Source: Chionoecetes opilio
Taxonomy: Eukaryota; Arthropoda; Malacostraca; Decapoda; Majidae
DNA length: 64,000 bases
Assembly (NCBI GenBank): GCA_016584305.1
Contig: JACEEZ010022685.1
Location: 1-64,000, forward strand
Direction: 5' to 3'
A program made the position numbers and the translations under genes. Position 1 is the stretch's first letter; each line of letters begins with the position of its first letter. A model generated the notes under the pieces. It saw only the letters and a program-made list of their open reading frames with translations. It did not search any database and was not told where the DNA came from. Shown in pieces: positions 35,145 to 46,499 of this stretch.

Positions 35145-35385
35145 TTGTTAATGTGTGTGTGTGTGTGGTGTGGTGTGTGGTGTGTGTGTGTATCCAGGAT
35201 GTTGTGAATTGCTATTGTGTGTATGTATGTACGCTCTTTGCCACCACAGTGTATTCACTAGCCTATTGTTTGAGTTCATTCCAGGCGTTATACTTCTATA
35301 GTGGGGATGCTGGATTTATGTGTGTGTGCGTGTGTGTGTGTGTGTATCTTTCTCTCTCTCTCTCCCCTCTGGAAATCGCTAACTT
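35145..35385. repeat. GT and CT microsatellites
   Basis: GT runs at about 35150-35195 and 35318-35347, followed by a short CT run, with unassigned sequence between. Confidence 0.8.
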
Positions 35386-35516
35386 ATGCCCCAAAACTCC
35401 TCCTCCTCCTCCTCCTCCTCCTCCTCCTCAGAACACAGTATGAGTGAGCCTGCCAGTCGAGTGTCAACATTGAGGAGAAAGCCTGGAAGATCTGCCCTCA
35501 CCTCTCCAGTCCCCAG
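35386..35516 (+). CDS. Possible exon, Ser-rich and basic, unknown gene
   Basis: The frame starts MPQN, runs through about 12 serines encoded by a (TCC)n microsatellite, then reads EHSMSEPASRVSTLRRKPGR and SALTSPVPR. It ends at CCCCAG followed by a GT donor at 35517. The post-serine part has non-repetitive, plausible coding composition. No acceptor is seen upstream, so it would be a first exon or none at all. No family is recognised and no second exon was found. Confidence 0.25.
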
Positions 35517-35612
35517 GTCTCTTCTCTCTCTCCTCTTCTCTTCTCTCTCCTCTCACTCTCTCTCTCTCTCTCTCTCTTCTCTATCTCTCTCTCTCTCTCT
35601 CTCTCTCCTCTC

Positions 35613-35674
<62 letters not shown>

Positions 35675-35676
35675 TA

Positions 35677-35724
<48 letters not shown>

Positions 35725-35762
35725 ACTCTCTCTCTCTCATCTCCTCTCTCTCTCTCTCTCAT
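35517..35762. repeat. CT microsatellite
   Basis: CT dinucleotide repeat of about 245 bp. Open frames on both strands (Leu/Ser or Arg/Glu) are composition artefacts. Confidence 0.95.
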
Positions 35763-36160
35763 GCTTTAGTTGTTATAGGTAAGTGAGTAAGTTTGATTAT
35801 TTTGTAGTGATGTAAGTAGCTGCCTTTGTTTATTGCAGAGAGTGACTTGTTTATTTCTTGGTGTTATTATTATTGTTATTGTTGTTGTTGTTGTTGTTGT
35901 TGGTGTTGTTGTTGTTGTTGTTGGTGTTGGTTGTTGCTAAAGTCCAATGAGTAGGTACCGTTTTATTTGTTTATATATCCAGGTAGTTATTGATAGTAGT
36001 TAGGTAGTTAGTTATTGACACACACAGGCAGTGGGACGTCCTGTGTCCAGCTTATAACGACACACCACTGACCCTCCAGAAATGATAATGATGCTCGTAA
36101 ATACAAAAAAAAATTACATCATCCGCCCAAACTAAAAGCGCAATAATATGACCAAAGCCC
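35763..36160. other. Spacer with (GTT)n microsatellite
   Basis: A GTT repeat lies at about 35870-35935. The remainder holds no recognised feature. Confidence 0.6.
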
Positions 36161-37190
36161 CCGCAACCCGCCCAGCCATAAAAAACAAAAAAGCATATAC
36201 CAGCGTCCCCATACGCCCCTCGGTATAAAACATAACATATCACCAGGGCCCCCATACAGCCCCCTAAAAAATAAGTATACCACAGCCGCACCCCCCACCG
36301 CACCCCTAAGAAAAATATACCAGCCCCCCCACGCCCCCTAAAAAATATACCAGCCCCCCCCCACGACCCCTAAGCAAAAAAGAAATTATAGTACCGGCCC
36401 CCACACGCCCCCTAAACAAATACACCAGCCCCCCCACGCCCCTCCTGTACAAAGAAAGAAAGAATACCAGCACCCGACCACAAGTATAGCATGCCCCTAA
36501 AAAAATTGTCTACCAAACCCCATCACTCCCCTAAAAAAAAGATACCAGCTTTTTTTTACCCCCCACGCCCCCTAAAAAAAATATACAGGGCCCCTCTGCC
36601 CCTAAAAAAGTTCTACAAGCTCCCCACGCCACACGGTACACGTATATGTATACAAAAAAGTACACCAGCCACCCCCCACGCCCCCTAAAAAAAAACTATA
36701 CCAGCCCACCCACGCCCCCCTAAAAAACAAAAAATAATACCAGGCCTTCTCCCACGCCCCCAAAAAATAAATATAACCAGACCCCTCTGCTAAAAAAAAA
36801 ATTCTACCCAGGGCCCCCCTAAGCCCCTAAAAAAATTATACCAGCCCCCATACGCCACTAAAAAAAATATTACCAGGGCCCTCTGGCCCTAAAAAATTAT
36901 GACCAGTGTCACCCCCACGTCCCAAAAAAATGATACTAGGCCCCCCCTTACGCCCCCGAAAAAATAATATAGCCCAAAGGCGCTCCACACCCTCACAAAC
37001 GCCCTCCACAGGAAGAAAATTCTACCAGGCCTCCCTCACGTCTCCCCTAAAAACAAGACCAAAATTAATATACCAGCCCCATTTGACCCTAAAAAAATCT
37101 ACAGGCCTCCGCTGACGAGGCACCCTAAAAAAAAAAAATATAACCAGGCCACCCCACGCCCCCAACAAAATTCTACAGCCCCCCACTGGC
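36161..37190 (+). repeat. About 29 bp C/A-rich minisatellite, array 1
   Basis: About 30 units of CAGCCCCCCACGCCCCCTAA followed by AAAAATATAC, with variable lengths of C and A runs. The same repeat forms a second array at 45216-46095. Confidence 0.9.
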
Positions 37191-37525
37191 ATGGCGCTGA
37201 ACTCGAGGATCCGCAAAACAATCGGGTTTGATAAACACTGTAAACCAAAACAGCAAGGTGCTACTAGGTGGGTAGGTGTCCTACTGTAATGTACTGGCAG
37301 GTTAAAGAATCCCTTATCCCCCAAAATATTCCACTGTGTTGAGGTGACCCCCTGTGACATTCGAAGTAATCGCGGGGATTTCGTCCAACCCCACGGATTT
37401 TGCTGGGTCAAGTTTCAGCAAATACTTTGATATTTCGTATACTGTTATATCTCCTATTATACCAGTCTATCCCTTTCGAGTCCCGCATACATGGTACTGG
37501 TTCTGGTAATGGACTTCGTCTTCTT
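37191..37525. other. Unassigned spacer
   Basis: No gene or repeat is recognised. Confidence 0.4.
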
Positions 37526-37529
37526 ACAG

Positions 37530-38750
37530 CCCCTTGAGGCCCAGAACGTAATTGAACATTGTAATTTGTGTGCCACTAGACGATTTGTAGTGGACTATAG
37601 AGCAATGTATTGAGGCCCAGAACGTAATGCCATTGTAATTTGGGTGCCATAGACGATTTTTATTGAGTATAAGCAATGTTTTGAGTGCACAGAAGTAATG
37701 CCATTGTAATTTGTGTGCACTAGACGATTTGAGGAGTATAAGCAATGTTTGAGGCCCAGAACGTAATATGCCATGTAATTTGGGTGTGCCACTAGACGAT
37801 TTGTGTGAGTATAATGCAATGTTTTTGAGGGGCCCAGAACGTAATTGCCATTGTATTTGGAATCGCCAACTAGACGAGTCCCTATAGTAGCTGACAGGAT
37901 AAGCAATGTTTTGGAGGCCCCAGAACGTAATTGCCATTGTTTACATTTGGTTGCCACAACTAGAGGACGATATTGATAGTGGAGTATAAAGCACATGTTT
38001 TTGGAGGCCTAGAAAACGCTAATTGCCAATTGGAATTTCGTGTACCACTAGGACACAGGATTTTAGTGGACTATAAAAGCAATGTTTTGAGGCCCAGAAC
38101 ACGTAAGTGCCATTGTAATTTGGGTACCATTAGGACGATTTGGTGACGTTATAAGCAATGTTTTGCGGGCCAGAACGTAATTGCCATTGTAATTGGTCCA
38201 CTAGACGCTTTGTGTCGATGAAGATATATAGCACAATGTTTCTGAGGCCACAGAAGTTAATTGCCAATTGAATTATGTGATACACTAGACGATTTTAGGA
38301 CTATAAGCAATGTTTGGAGGGGCCCAGAACGTAATTGCATGTAATTTGGGACCATTAGACGATTTTGGAGGACTATAAGCAATGTTTGTGAGGCTTCCAG
38401 AACGTAATTGCCATTGTAATATGGTAACCATTAGTACGATTTGTTAGTGGACTATAAGCACTGTTTTGAGGCCCAAGAACGTATTCCATTGTAATTGGGT
38501 ACCATAGGCCCCGATTTGTAGTGAGTATAAGCCGCAATGTTTGAGGCCACAGACGTAAATTTCCATTGTAACATGTATGGGGTTACGATAGGAGGACGAT
38601 TTTGTAGTCGATATAAGCCAATGTTTTATAGCTATGCCTGTTAGTATCCTTGCTCCACTAAGCTATGGTTGTAATATCAGTGACTTTGTTATTTATTGGC
38701 TAACACCAGACAATTTAGATAGCCAAGGAAAGAATCTGGGCGTGAAGGGA
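37530..38750 (+). mobile_element. piggyBac-like non-autonomous element with 73 bp internal repeats, copy 2
   Basis: Starts CCCCTTGAGGCCCAGAAC and ends with a unique tail finishing CTGGGCGTGAAGGGA. Between them are about 15 irregular copies of the 73 bp unit (CAGAACGTAATTGCCATTGT, AATTTGGGTGCCA, TTAGACGATTTTTAGTG, ACTATAAGCAATGTTTTGAG). The flanking TTAA sites are decayed (TTACAG on the left, CTAA on the right). The tail sequence equals the inverted tail in the short copy at 20585-20690. Confidence 0.7.
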
Positions 38751-38968
38751 AGCTAATAGAAATACAACGCATCGAAAGTAATCCCTACGCTTATTGCCTT
38801 TACTGAGATGGTCGGGGGGGAGGGGGGGCTTGTAGAATAAGGCAGGCCAGACAGAGATGTGAACTTAGATATATACATTTTTTTTTAAATCTGTTTCTAA
38901 ACCTTCAAATATACATTTCAATCCAGACGATAGCCAAAAAATTACATAAATTATATCACTAATATGTA
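38751..38968. other. Unassigned spacer
   Basis: Contains a short poly-G stretch (38814-38829); otherwise nothing recognised. Confidence 0.4.
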
Positions 38969-39675
38969 CAGTAGAAACCTCTCATTAATCCGGACATTCA
39001 AATGCTGGGCCAAGGGAGGGGTCCGAGTATCATAGGATCCGAATAATATGAGGGGGAATGTTATCGAATAAGGAAGAAGCGGGTAATGTTTAAAAAAGAA
39101 AAAGTAATAATATCTTAGGAGGTTTAATGGGATATTGTTAGCTAGGAAATTCGACCCCTAAAAAAAAAAAAAAAAAAAAAAATTCTAGGCGTATATATAT
39201 AGCTAGGAAATTTCGACCCCTAAAAAAAAAAAAAAAAAAGTTCTAGGCGTATATATTAGCTAGGGAATTTCGACCCCTAAAAAAAATTTAAAAAAATAAA
39301 AAATAAATAAAGTTCTAGGTGTATATATATATAGCTAGGAAATTTCGAACCTAAAAAAAAAAAAAAAAAGTTCTAGGCGTATATATAGCTAGGAAATTTC
39401 AACCCCTAAACAAAAAAAAAAACAAAAAAATTCTAGGCGTATAATATATAGCTAGGAAATTTCAACCCCTAAAAAAATAACAAAAAAAAAAAAAGTTCTA
39501 GGAGGGGCGTATATATAGCTTGGAAAATTTCGAACCCCCTTAAAAAAAAAAAAAAAAAAATAATAAATAAAAAGTTCTACTATGCCGTATATATACTAGG
39601 AAAAGTTTCGACCCCTAAAAAAAAAAAAAAAAAAGTTTCTAGGCTAGCGTATATATAGCTAGGAAATTTCGACCC

Positions 39676-39711
<36 letters not shown>

Positions 39712-39880
39712 CTAGGCTTATATATAGTAACTAGGAAATTTTCGACCCCCTAAAAAAAAAAAAAAAAAAAAAGTTCTAGCTAGGCGTATATATAGCTATG
39801 AATTTTCGATTCGACCCCTAAAAAAAAAAAAAAAAAAAAAGTTCTAGGCGTATAATATAGCTATGAAATTTCGACCCCCC

Positions 39881-39921
<41 letters not shown>

Positions 39922-40044
39922 AAAAAAAAAAGTTCTAGGCATATGTAATATAGCTAGGAAATTTCGACCCATATAAAAAAATAAAAAAAATAAAAAAAAA
40001 AAGTTCTAGGCGATTATTAGCTAGGAAATTTTTCGACCCCTTAA

Positions 40045-40081
<37 letters not shown>

Positions 40082-40116
40082 CTAGGCGTATAATATAGCT
40101 AGGAAATTTTGACCCC

Positions 40117-40148
<32 letters not shown>

Positions 40149-40203
40149 GCCCCGACTATGTCAAAGTCGCGAATATGAGTGTCCGAATACGCGAGGTTTA
40201 CTG
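38969..40203. mobile_element. pogo-like non-autonomous DNA element with internal minisatellite
   Basis: The left end is CAGTAGAAACCTCTCATTAA then TCCGGACATTC. The right end, on the minus strand from 40203, is CAGTAAACCTCGCGTATTCG then GACACTCA. The two are imperfect terminal inverted repeats of the CAGTA-AACCTC type found in pogo/Tigger elements. A TA precedes the left end (38967-38968); the right TA is not clear. No transposase is present. The centre is a poly-A-rich minisatellite (39130-40145). Confidence 0.65.
39130..40145. repeat. About 54 bp poly-A-rich minisatellite
   Basis: About 17 units of TAGCTAGGAAATTTCGACCC followed by CTAAAA, a run of up to 40 A, then GTTCTAGGCGTATATA. The length differences come mainly from the A run. 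Confidence 0.9.
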
Positions 40204-40417
40204 TTTAGATAAATCTTCCATAGAACATAAGCTTCTTTTATTATAATGGTCAACATGCATTTGATCACAAAATGACAACTTTTCTGTAACTAAACTAGAA
40301 CAAATATAAAACCTAACATATTCACTTTGTAAATATTAACATGAAATAATGTTAGGAAATGAAAATCACCAGAAAAATAACCAAATATTTTTAATTCTTA
40401 TCAAATATAACTCTCAT
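40204..40417. other. AT-rich spacer
   Basis: No recognised feature between the pogo-like and the piggyBac-like elements. Confidence 0.4.
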
Positions 40418-43400
40418 TTAACCCTTGAGGCCCAGAACGTTTATTTTGCCATTTGTAATTTGGGTGGCCATTAAGAACGATTTGTAGTGACTATAAGCAA
40501 TGTTTTTTGAGGCCCAGAACGAATTCCATTTGTAATTTGTTGGGTGCCATTAGACGATTTGTAGTGACTATAACAATGTTTTGAGGCCCAGAACGTTATT
40601 GCCATTGTAAATTTGGGTGCCATTAGACGATTTTTATGACTAGAAGCAATGTTTTGAGCCCAGACCGTTATTTGCCATTGTAATTTGGGTGCCAATTAGA
40701 ACCGATTTTTAGTGACTATAAGCAATGTTTTGAGCCCAGAACGTAATTGCCATTGTAATTTGGGTGCCATTAGACGTTTTTAGTGCCTATAAGCAATGTT
40801 TTTGGAGCCCAGAACGTATTGCCATTGTAATTTGGGTGGCCATTAGACGATTTTTTAGTGACTATAAGCAATGTTTGTAGGCCCAGAACGTTATGTGCCA
40901 TTGTAATTTTGGGTGCCATTAGACGATTTTGTGACTATCAGCAATGTTTTTGAGGCCCAGAACGTTATTGCCATTGTAATTTGGGTGCCATTAGACGATT
41001 TTTAGGTGACTATAAGCAATGTTTTGAGGCCCAGAACGTAATTGCCATTTTGTGGTGTTGGGTGCCATTGACATTTTTTAGTGACTATAAGCAATGTTTT
41101 GAGGCCCAGAACGTTATTGCCATTGTATTTGGGTGCCATTAGACGATTTTTAGTGACTATAAGCAATGTTTTTGAGGCCGCAGAACGTTATTGGGCCATT
41201 GTACTTTGGTGCCATTAGACGATTTTTTAGTGACTATAGCAATGTTTTGAGGCCCAGAACGTTATGCCATTGAATTTTGGTGGCCATTAGACCTAATTTT
41301 TAGTGACTATAAAGCAATTTTTTGAGGCCCAGAACGTAAATTGCCATTGTAATTTTGGGGTGCCAATTGACGATTTTTAGTGCTATAAAGCAATGTTTTT
41401 GAGGCCCAGAAACGTAATTGCCATTGTAATTTGGTGCCATTAGACGATTTTTAGTGACTATAACGCAATGTTTGGGAGCCCAGAACGTTATTGCCATTGT
41501 ATTTGGGTGCCATTTAGACGATTTTTAGGACTATAAGCATGTTTTTTGAGGCCCAGAACGTTATTGCCCCCATTGTAATTTGGGTGCCATTAGTACGATT
41601 TTTAGTGACTATAAGCAATGTTTTTTGAGGCCCGACGTAATTGCCATTGTAATTTGGTGCCATTAGACGATTTTTAGTGACTATAAGCAATGTTTTGAGG
41701 CCCAGAACGTTATTGCCATTGTAATTTTGGGTGCCATTAGACGAATTTTTAGTGACTATAAGCAATGTTTTTGAGGCCCAGAACGTTATGCATGTACTTT
41801 GGGTGCCATTAGACATTTTTAAGTGACTATAAGCAATGTTTTGAGGCCCAGACGTTATTGCCATTTGTAATTTGGTGCCATTAGACGATTTTTTAGTGAC
41901 TATAAGCAATGTTTTTGAGGGCCCAGACGTAATTGCAATTGTAATTTGGGTGCCATTAGACGATTTTTAGTGACTATAAGCAATGTTTTGAGGCCCAGAA
42001 CGTAATTGGGCCATTGTACTTTTGGGTGCCTTAGACGAACGAATTTTTAGTGACTTAAATCAATGTTTTTTGAGGCCCGAACGTAATTGCCCATTGTAAG
42101 TTGGGTGTGACCATAGTACGATTTTTAGTGACTATAAGCAATGTTTTGAGGCCCAGAACGTAATTGCCATTGTAATTTGGTGCCATTAGACTATTTTTAT
42201 GCTATAATCAATGTTTTGAGGCCGCAGACGTAATTGCCATTGTAATTTTGGGTGCCATTAGACGATTTTTTAGTGACTATAATCAATGTGTTGGGCCCAG
42301 AACGTAATTGCCATTGTAATTTGGGTACCACTAGACATTTTTAGTGACTATAAGCAATTTTTTGAGGCCCATAACGTAATTGCCATTGTAATTTTGGTGC
42401 CATTAGACGATTTTTTAGTGACTATAAGCAATGTTTTGAAGGTCCCGAACGTAATTGCCATTGTAATTTGGGTGCCAGTAGACGATTTTTAGTGACTATA
42501 AGCATGTTTTGAGGCCCGAACGTAATTGCCATTGTAATTTGGTACCACTAGACGATTTTTAGTGACTAAAAGCAATGTTTTGAGGCCCAGACAAGTAATT
42601 GCCATGTAATGTGGGTACCATTAGACCTTTTTTTAGTGATCTATAAGCAATGTTTTGAGGCCCAGACGTAATTGGGGCCATTGTAATGTGGGTACCATTA
42701 GACGATTTTTAGTGACTTATAAGCAATGTTTTGAGCCCAGCAACGTAATTGCCATTGTAATTTGGTGCCATTAGAACGATTTTTAGTGCTATAGCAATGT
42801 TTTGAGGCCCAGAACGTAATTGCCATTGTAATTTGGGTACCATTAGACGATTTTTGTGACTATAAAGCAAATGTTTTTGAGGCCCCAGAAACATAATTGC
42901 CATTGTAATTTGGGTGCCATTAGACGATTTTTTAGTGACTATAAGCAATGTCTTGAGGCCCAGAACGTACTTGCCATGTAATTTGGGTACCATTAGAACG
43001 ATTTTTAGTGACTATAGCAATGTTTTGAGGCCCAGAAAGTAATTGCCATTGTATTTGGGTACCATTAGACGATTTTAGTGGGACTATAGCAATTTTTTTG
43101 AGGCCCCAGAACGTAATTGCCATTGTAAAGTTGGGTACCATTTAGACGATTTTTAGTGACTACAGCAATGTTTTGAGGCCCGAGACATAATTGCCATTGT
43201 AATTTGGTGCCATTAGACGATTTTAGTGAATATAATGCGAATGTTTTGAGAGTGGAGGAAAGGGAAGGAAAAGAGAGAGAGGGGATGAGAGGGAGGAGAG
43301 GTGGAGAAGAAGAAAGAGAAGCGAAGAAGGGGAGGAAAGGAGGGAGGAGAAGGGAGAGAGAGGAGGGGAGAAGAGTAGAGAAAGAAGGAAAAGGGGGGAG

Positions 43401-44997
43401 GGGGGGATGGAGAGGGAGAGAAAAAAGGGAGAAAGAGGAGGGACAACGAAGAAGGAAGAAAGGGGAGGAGAAGGAAGGAAAGGGGGAGAGGGGGAGGGAA
43501 AAAGGAAGGAAAGGGGGAAGAAAGAGGAGGAAGAAATAAAGAGAGAAAGAAGAAGGGGGGGAACAAAGAAAAAGAGAGAAGCGGAAGGAAGAGGAAGAAG
43601 GGAGGGGGGGAAGGGCAGCGGAGAGAGTGGGGAAGGGGGAGATAAGGAGGAAATGAAGAAATGAAGGGAAAAAGGGGATTGAGGAAGAGAGAGAGGGGGG
43701 GGGAGGGAGGAGGAGGGGGGGAAAGAGGGAGTGAAGAAGGGGAGGGGGGGAGGAGAAGAGGAAGGGAAGGGGAAGGAAAGGAGGGAAGAGAAGAAAAAAG
43801 AGTGAGAAAAAAAGGAAGAGGAGGAAGGCAAGAGAGAAAGGAGGAGGGAGAGAGGAAGGGGGAGGAAAAGGGGGAAAATGGATAAAGAGAGTTTTGAAGA
43901 GGGGACAGGGGGGAGGGGGAGGAAGGGAAAGGAGGAAAGAAGGGGAAGGAAGAAGGGAAAGGGAGGGAAGGGAAGAGGAAGAGGGGAGGTGAAAGTAGGG
44001 TTTTTGAGAGGGAGAGGGAAGGGGGGCGTGAAAGAAAAAAAGGAAAAGGAGGGCAAGGGGTGGAAAAGGGGGGAAAGGGGACAAAGGGGGGAAGGGGAGA
44101 AGGAGGGGAGGGGGAAAGAAAGGGGGGGAGAGAAGATAGTCTGAAAAACGGGGGGAAGGGTATGGGAGAGGTAGAGGGGGAGGGGGAGGGGAAGGGAGGG
44201 GAGGGAAATGGGAAGAGGGGGGGGAGGGGGGAAGAGGGGGGGAAGGAAAGGGGAAGGGGGGGGAAAAGAGAGTAGAGTCGAGGGGAAGAAGGGAAGGGAA
44301 GGAGGGGGAAGTAGGGGGGGGAGGGGGAGGTGGATAGGAATAGGGAGTTGAGAAAAGGGGTATGACAGGGAAAAGGGAGGGAGGAAAAAGGAGAGGAAAA
44401 AAGAGGAGATTGAGGGAAAGAAAGGAGATATAGAGGGGGGGATGGAGTAGGACAGAGGAGAAGGAGGGGAGGAAGGAGGGGAAAGAAGGCGGCCGCTGAG
44501 AACGTAATTGCCATTTGTAATTTGGGTACCACTAGACAATTTTTAGTAACTATAAGCAATGTTTTGAGGCCCAGAACGTAATTTCCATTGTAATTTGGGT
44601 ACCATTAAGACGATTTTTAGTGACTATAAGCAATGTTTTGAGACCCAGAACGTAATTTCCCATTGTAATTTCGTACCATTAACGATTTTTTAGTACTATA
44701 AGCAATGTGTTGAGGCCCAGAAACGTAATTTCCATTGTACTTTGGGTCCATTAGACGATTTTTAGTGACTATAAGCAATGTTTTGAGGCCCAGAACGTAA
44801 TTGCCATTGTAATTTGTGTACCATTAGACAATTTTGGTAGTGACTATAATAAGCAATGCTTTATACTATGCCCTGTTTAGTATCCTTGCCACCACTACAC
44901 TGTGGGTATATTCAGTGACTTTTCGTTATTTTTGCTCGGACAAACAGACACTTTTATATAGCCAAGAAAGAGCTGGGCGTGAAGTACTACTACACTA

Positions 44998-45032
<35 letters not shown>

Positions 45033-45104
45033 AACTGACTACTACCTACTACTCTACAACAGACACTTTTAATATCCAAGGAAAGATCTGGGCGGAAGGG
45101 TTAA
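40418..45104 (+). mobile_element. piggyBac-like non-autonomous element with 73 bp internal repeats, expanded copy (4.7 kb)
   Basis: Bounded by TTAA at 40418-40421 (followed by CCCTTGAGGCCCAGAACG) and TTAA at 45101-45104 (preceded by GATCTGGGCGGAAGGG). Inside are about 39 copies of the 73 bp unit (40430-43245), a purine-only insert (43249-44491) and five more copies (44500-44860). The unique tail occurs first at 44865-44983 and again, partly, at 45061-45100, with a (CTA)n run between. The intact TTAA at both ends and CCC-type ends support piggyBac-like mobilisation. No transposase is present. Confidence 0.7.
43249..44491 (+). repeat. 1.24 kb homopurine tract
   Basis: Nearly every base is A or G on the + strand, without a clear repeat unit. 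It interrupts the 73 bp array, which resumes at 44497 directly after a NotI-type site (GCGGCCGC, 44489-44496). The long Ser/Pro/Leu frames on the minus strand are composition artefacts. Confidence 0.9.
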
Positions 45105-45215
45105 CTCATGTAATATAGAACCACGAGCACATTTTTTGACGCCGAGACCAAAGACATTTATCGAAGCAAAACTTATTATTCACCACCACCAAACATACAT
45201 AAAATTTCAGAAAAA
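45105..45215. other. Short spacer
   Basis: No recognised feature. Confidence 0.3.
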
Positions 45216-46095
45216 CGTACAATAGTCCCACCCCTCCGCCCCCCATAAAAAAATTCTACCAGCCCCCCTCCGCCCCAAAAAAATTCTAACTAGCCCCATA
45301 GCCCCCCAAATATTATACCACCCATCATCAGCCCCCATAAAAATTCTACCGCCCCTCCATCGCTCCTAAAAAAATTCATACCCGCCCCATCCCCCATCAG
45401 CCCCCCATAAATTATACCAGCCCCTCATCAGCCCCCCATAAAAAGTTATACCAGCCCCCTCGACGCCCCAAAACAATTATACTAAGCCCCCATATCCCCT
45501 AAAAAAATTAATACAAGCCCCCATCCCCCCTAAAAAAAATTTACCAGCCCCCCATCGCCCCTAAAAAATTATACCAGCCCCCATTCGCCCCTAAAAAAAA
45601 AAAATTCATCTAGCCCCCCATCCCCCAAAAAATTCTACAGCCCCCTCCGTCCCCTAATTATATACCAGCCCCATCTCATCCCCCCTAAATTTCCCAGCCC
45701 CATCATCAACCTCCCCAAAAAAAGCTATACCAGCCCCCCCATTGCCCCAAAAAAAAATTATACCCAGCCCCCCCTCCGCCACAAAAAAATTATACCAGTC
45801 CCCATCGCCCCTAAAAAATTCTACTAGCCCCCAGCGCCCCCTAACAAATTATACCAGCCCCCATCGGCCCCCCTAAAAATAATTAACCAGCCCCCATTCC
45901 CCCCCACAAAAATATACCAGCCCCCATCCCCCCAAAAAAGGTGTAATTAACCAAAAACCAATCCCCCATCGCCCCTAAAAAAAATTCTACTAGCCCCTCC
46001 GCCACAAAAAAAAATTCTCCAGCCCCCTCTCCCGCCCCACGAAAACTACCCCAGCCCCCCCCGCCCCCCAAATAAATTCTAACCCCTTTTTTAAA
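45216..46095 (+). repeat. About 29 bp C/A-rich minisatellite, array 2
   Basis: Units of CAGCCCCCATCGCCCCTAAA followed by AAAATTATAC, about 30 copies, the same family as 36161-37190. It lies just downstream of the stop codon of the regucalcin terminal exon (minus strand), so it may fall in or near its 3' UTR. Confidence 0.9.
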
Positions 46096-46119
46096 CAACA
46101 ACATTTTCTCAACCCCCGA

Positions 46120-46152
46120 TCCAACTCCCTCCTCTCTCTCTCTCTTCATCAT

Positions 46153-46185
<33 letters not shown>

Positions 46186-46245
46186 ATCATCTCTCTCTCT
46201 CTCTCGCTCTCCCTCTCTCGTCTCTCTCTCTCTCTCTCCCATACC
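46120..46245. repeat. CT microsatellite
   Basis: CT repeat with interruptions, immediately downstream of the regucalcin coding end on the minus strand. Confidence 0.9.
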
Positions 46246-46283
46246 CAGTTTTTCTTCAAACACCAGCATCGATTTTAAGACTC

Positions 46284-46498
46284 TTACAGGGGCACACCAC
46301 GCACCCCTAACGCCTGTAACAGCAACGTGACCCCTGCCGGCTGCCCCTGCTTCTGCTCAGAGGTCAGGCCAGCGAGCCGGAGGTCACGTACAGGGATGGT
46401 CCAAAAGTTGGTCCGCCGAAACAGACCGACGTGATGTTTAGTGCTGGCGATTTCGACCTTTTTGGTGCCTGTTGTGTGGTGGGGTTGACGCGAATGAC
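46284..46498 (-). CDS. Regucalcin (SMP30/gluconolactonase), terminal exon
   Basis: Regucalcin is a cytosolic six-bladed beta-propeller protein of about 300 residues with metal-dependent gluconolactonase activity. On the minus strand, after an acceptor CAG ending at 46499, the exon reads VIRVNPTT; another frame gives GTKKVEIA. The first frame resumes with ALNITSVCFGGPTF and LYVTS, then a frame change gives GLTSEQKQGQPAGVT and LGVRGVPL with a TAA at 46284-46286. These blocks match the regucalcin end (R-x-D-P-x-T-G-K, T-S-x-x-F-G-G, Y-V-T, G-G-x-F...G-x-x-G). Two or three small indels break the frame, some in short homopolymers, so sequence error is as likely as pseudogenisation. It joins logically to the exon at 51496-51613. 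Confidence 0.8.
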
Positions 46499-46499
46499 C

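Noticed and set aside
44489..44496. NotI site as proof of vector contamination
   Set aside because: No vector sequence is next to it and the repeat array continues on both sides; it is noted only as an odd junction.
43065..44559. 440-codon Ser/Pro/Leu/Phe open frames on the minus strand
   Set aside because: A homopurine tract has no stop codons on its pyrimidine strand; no domain is visible.
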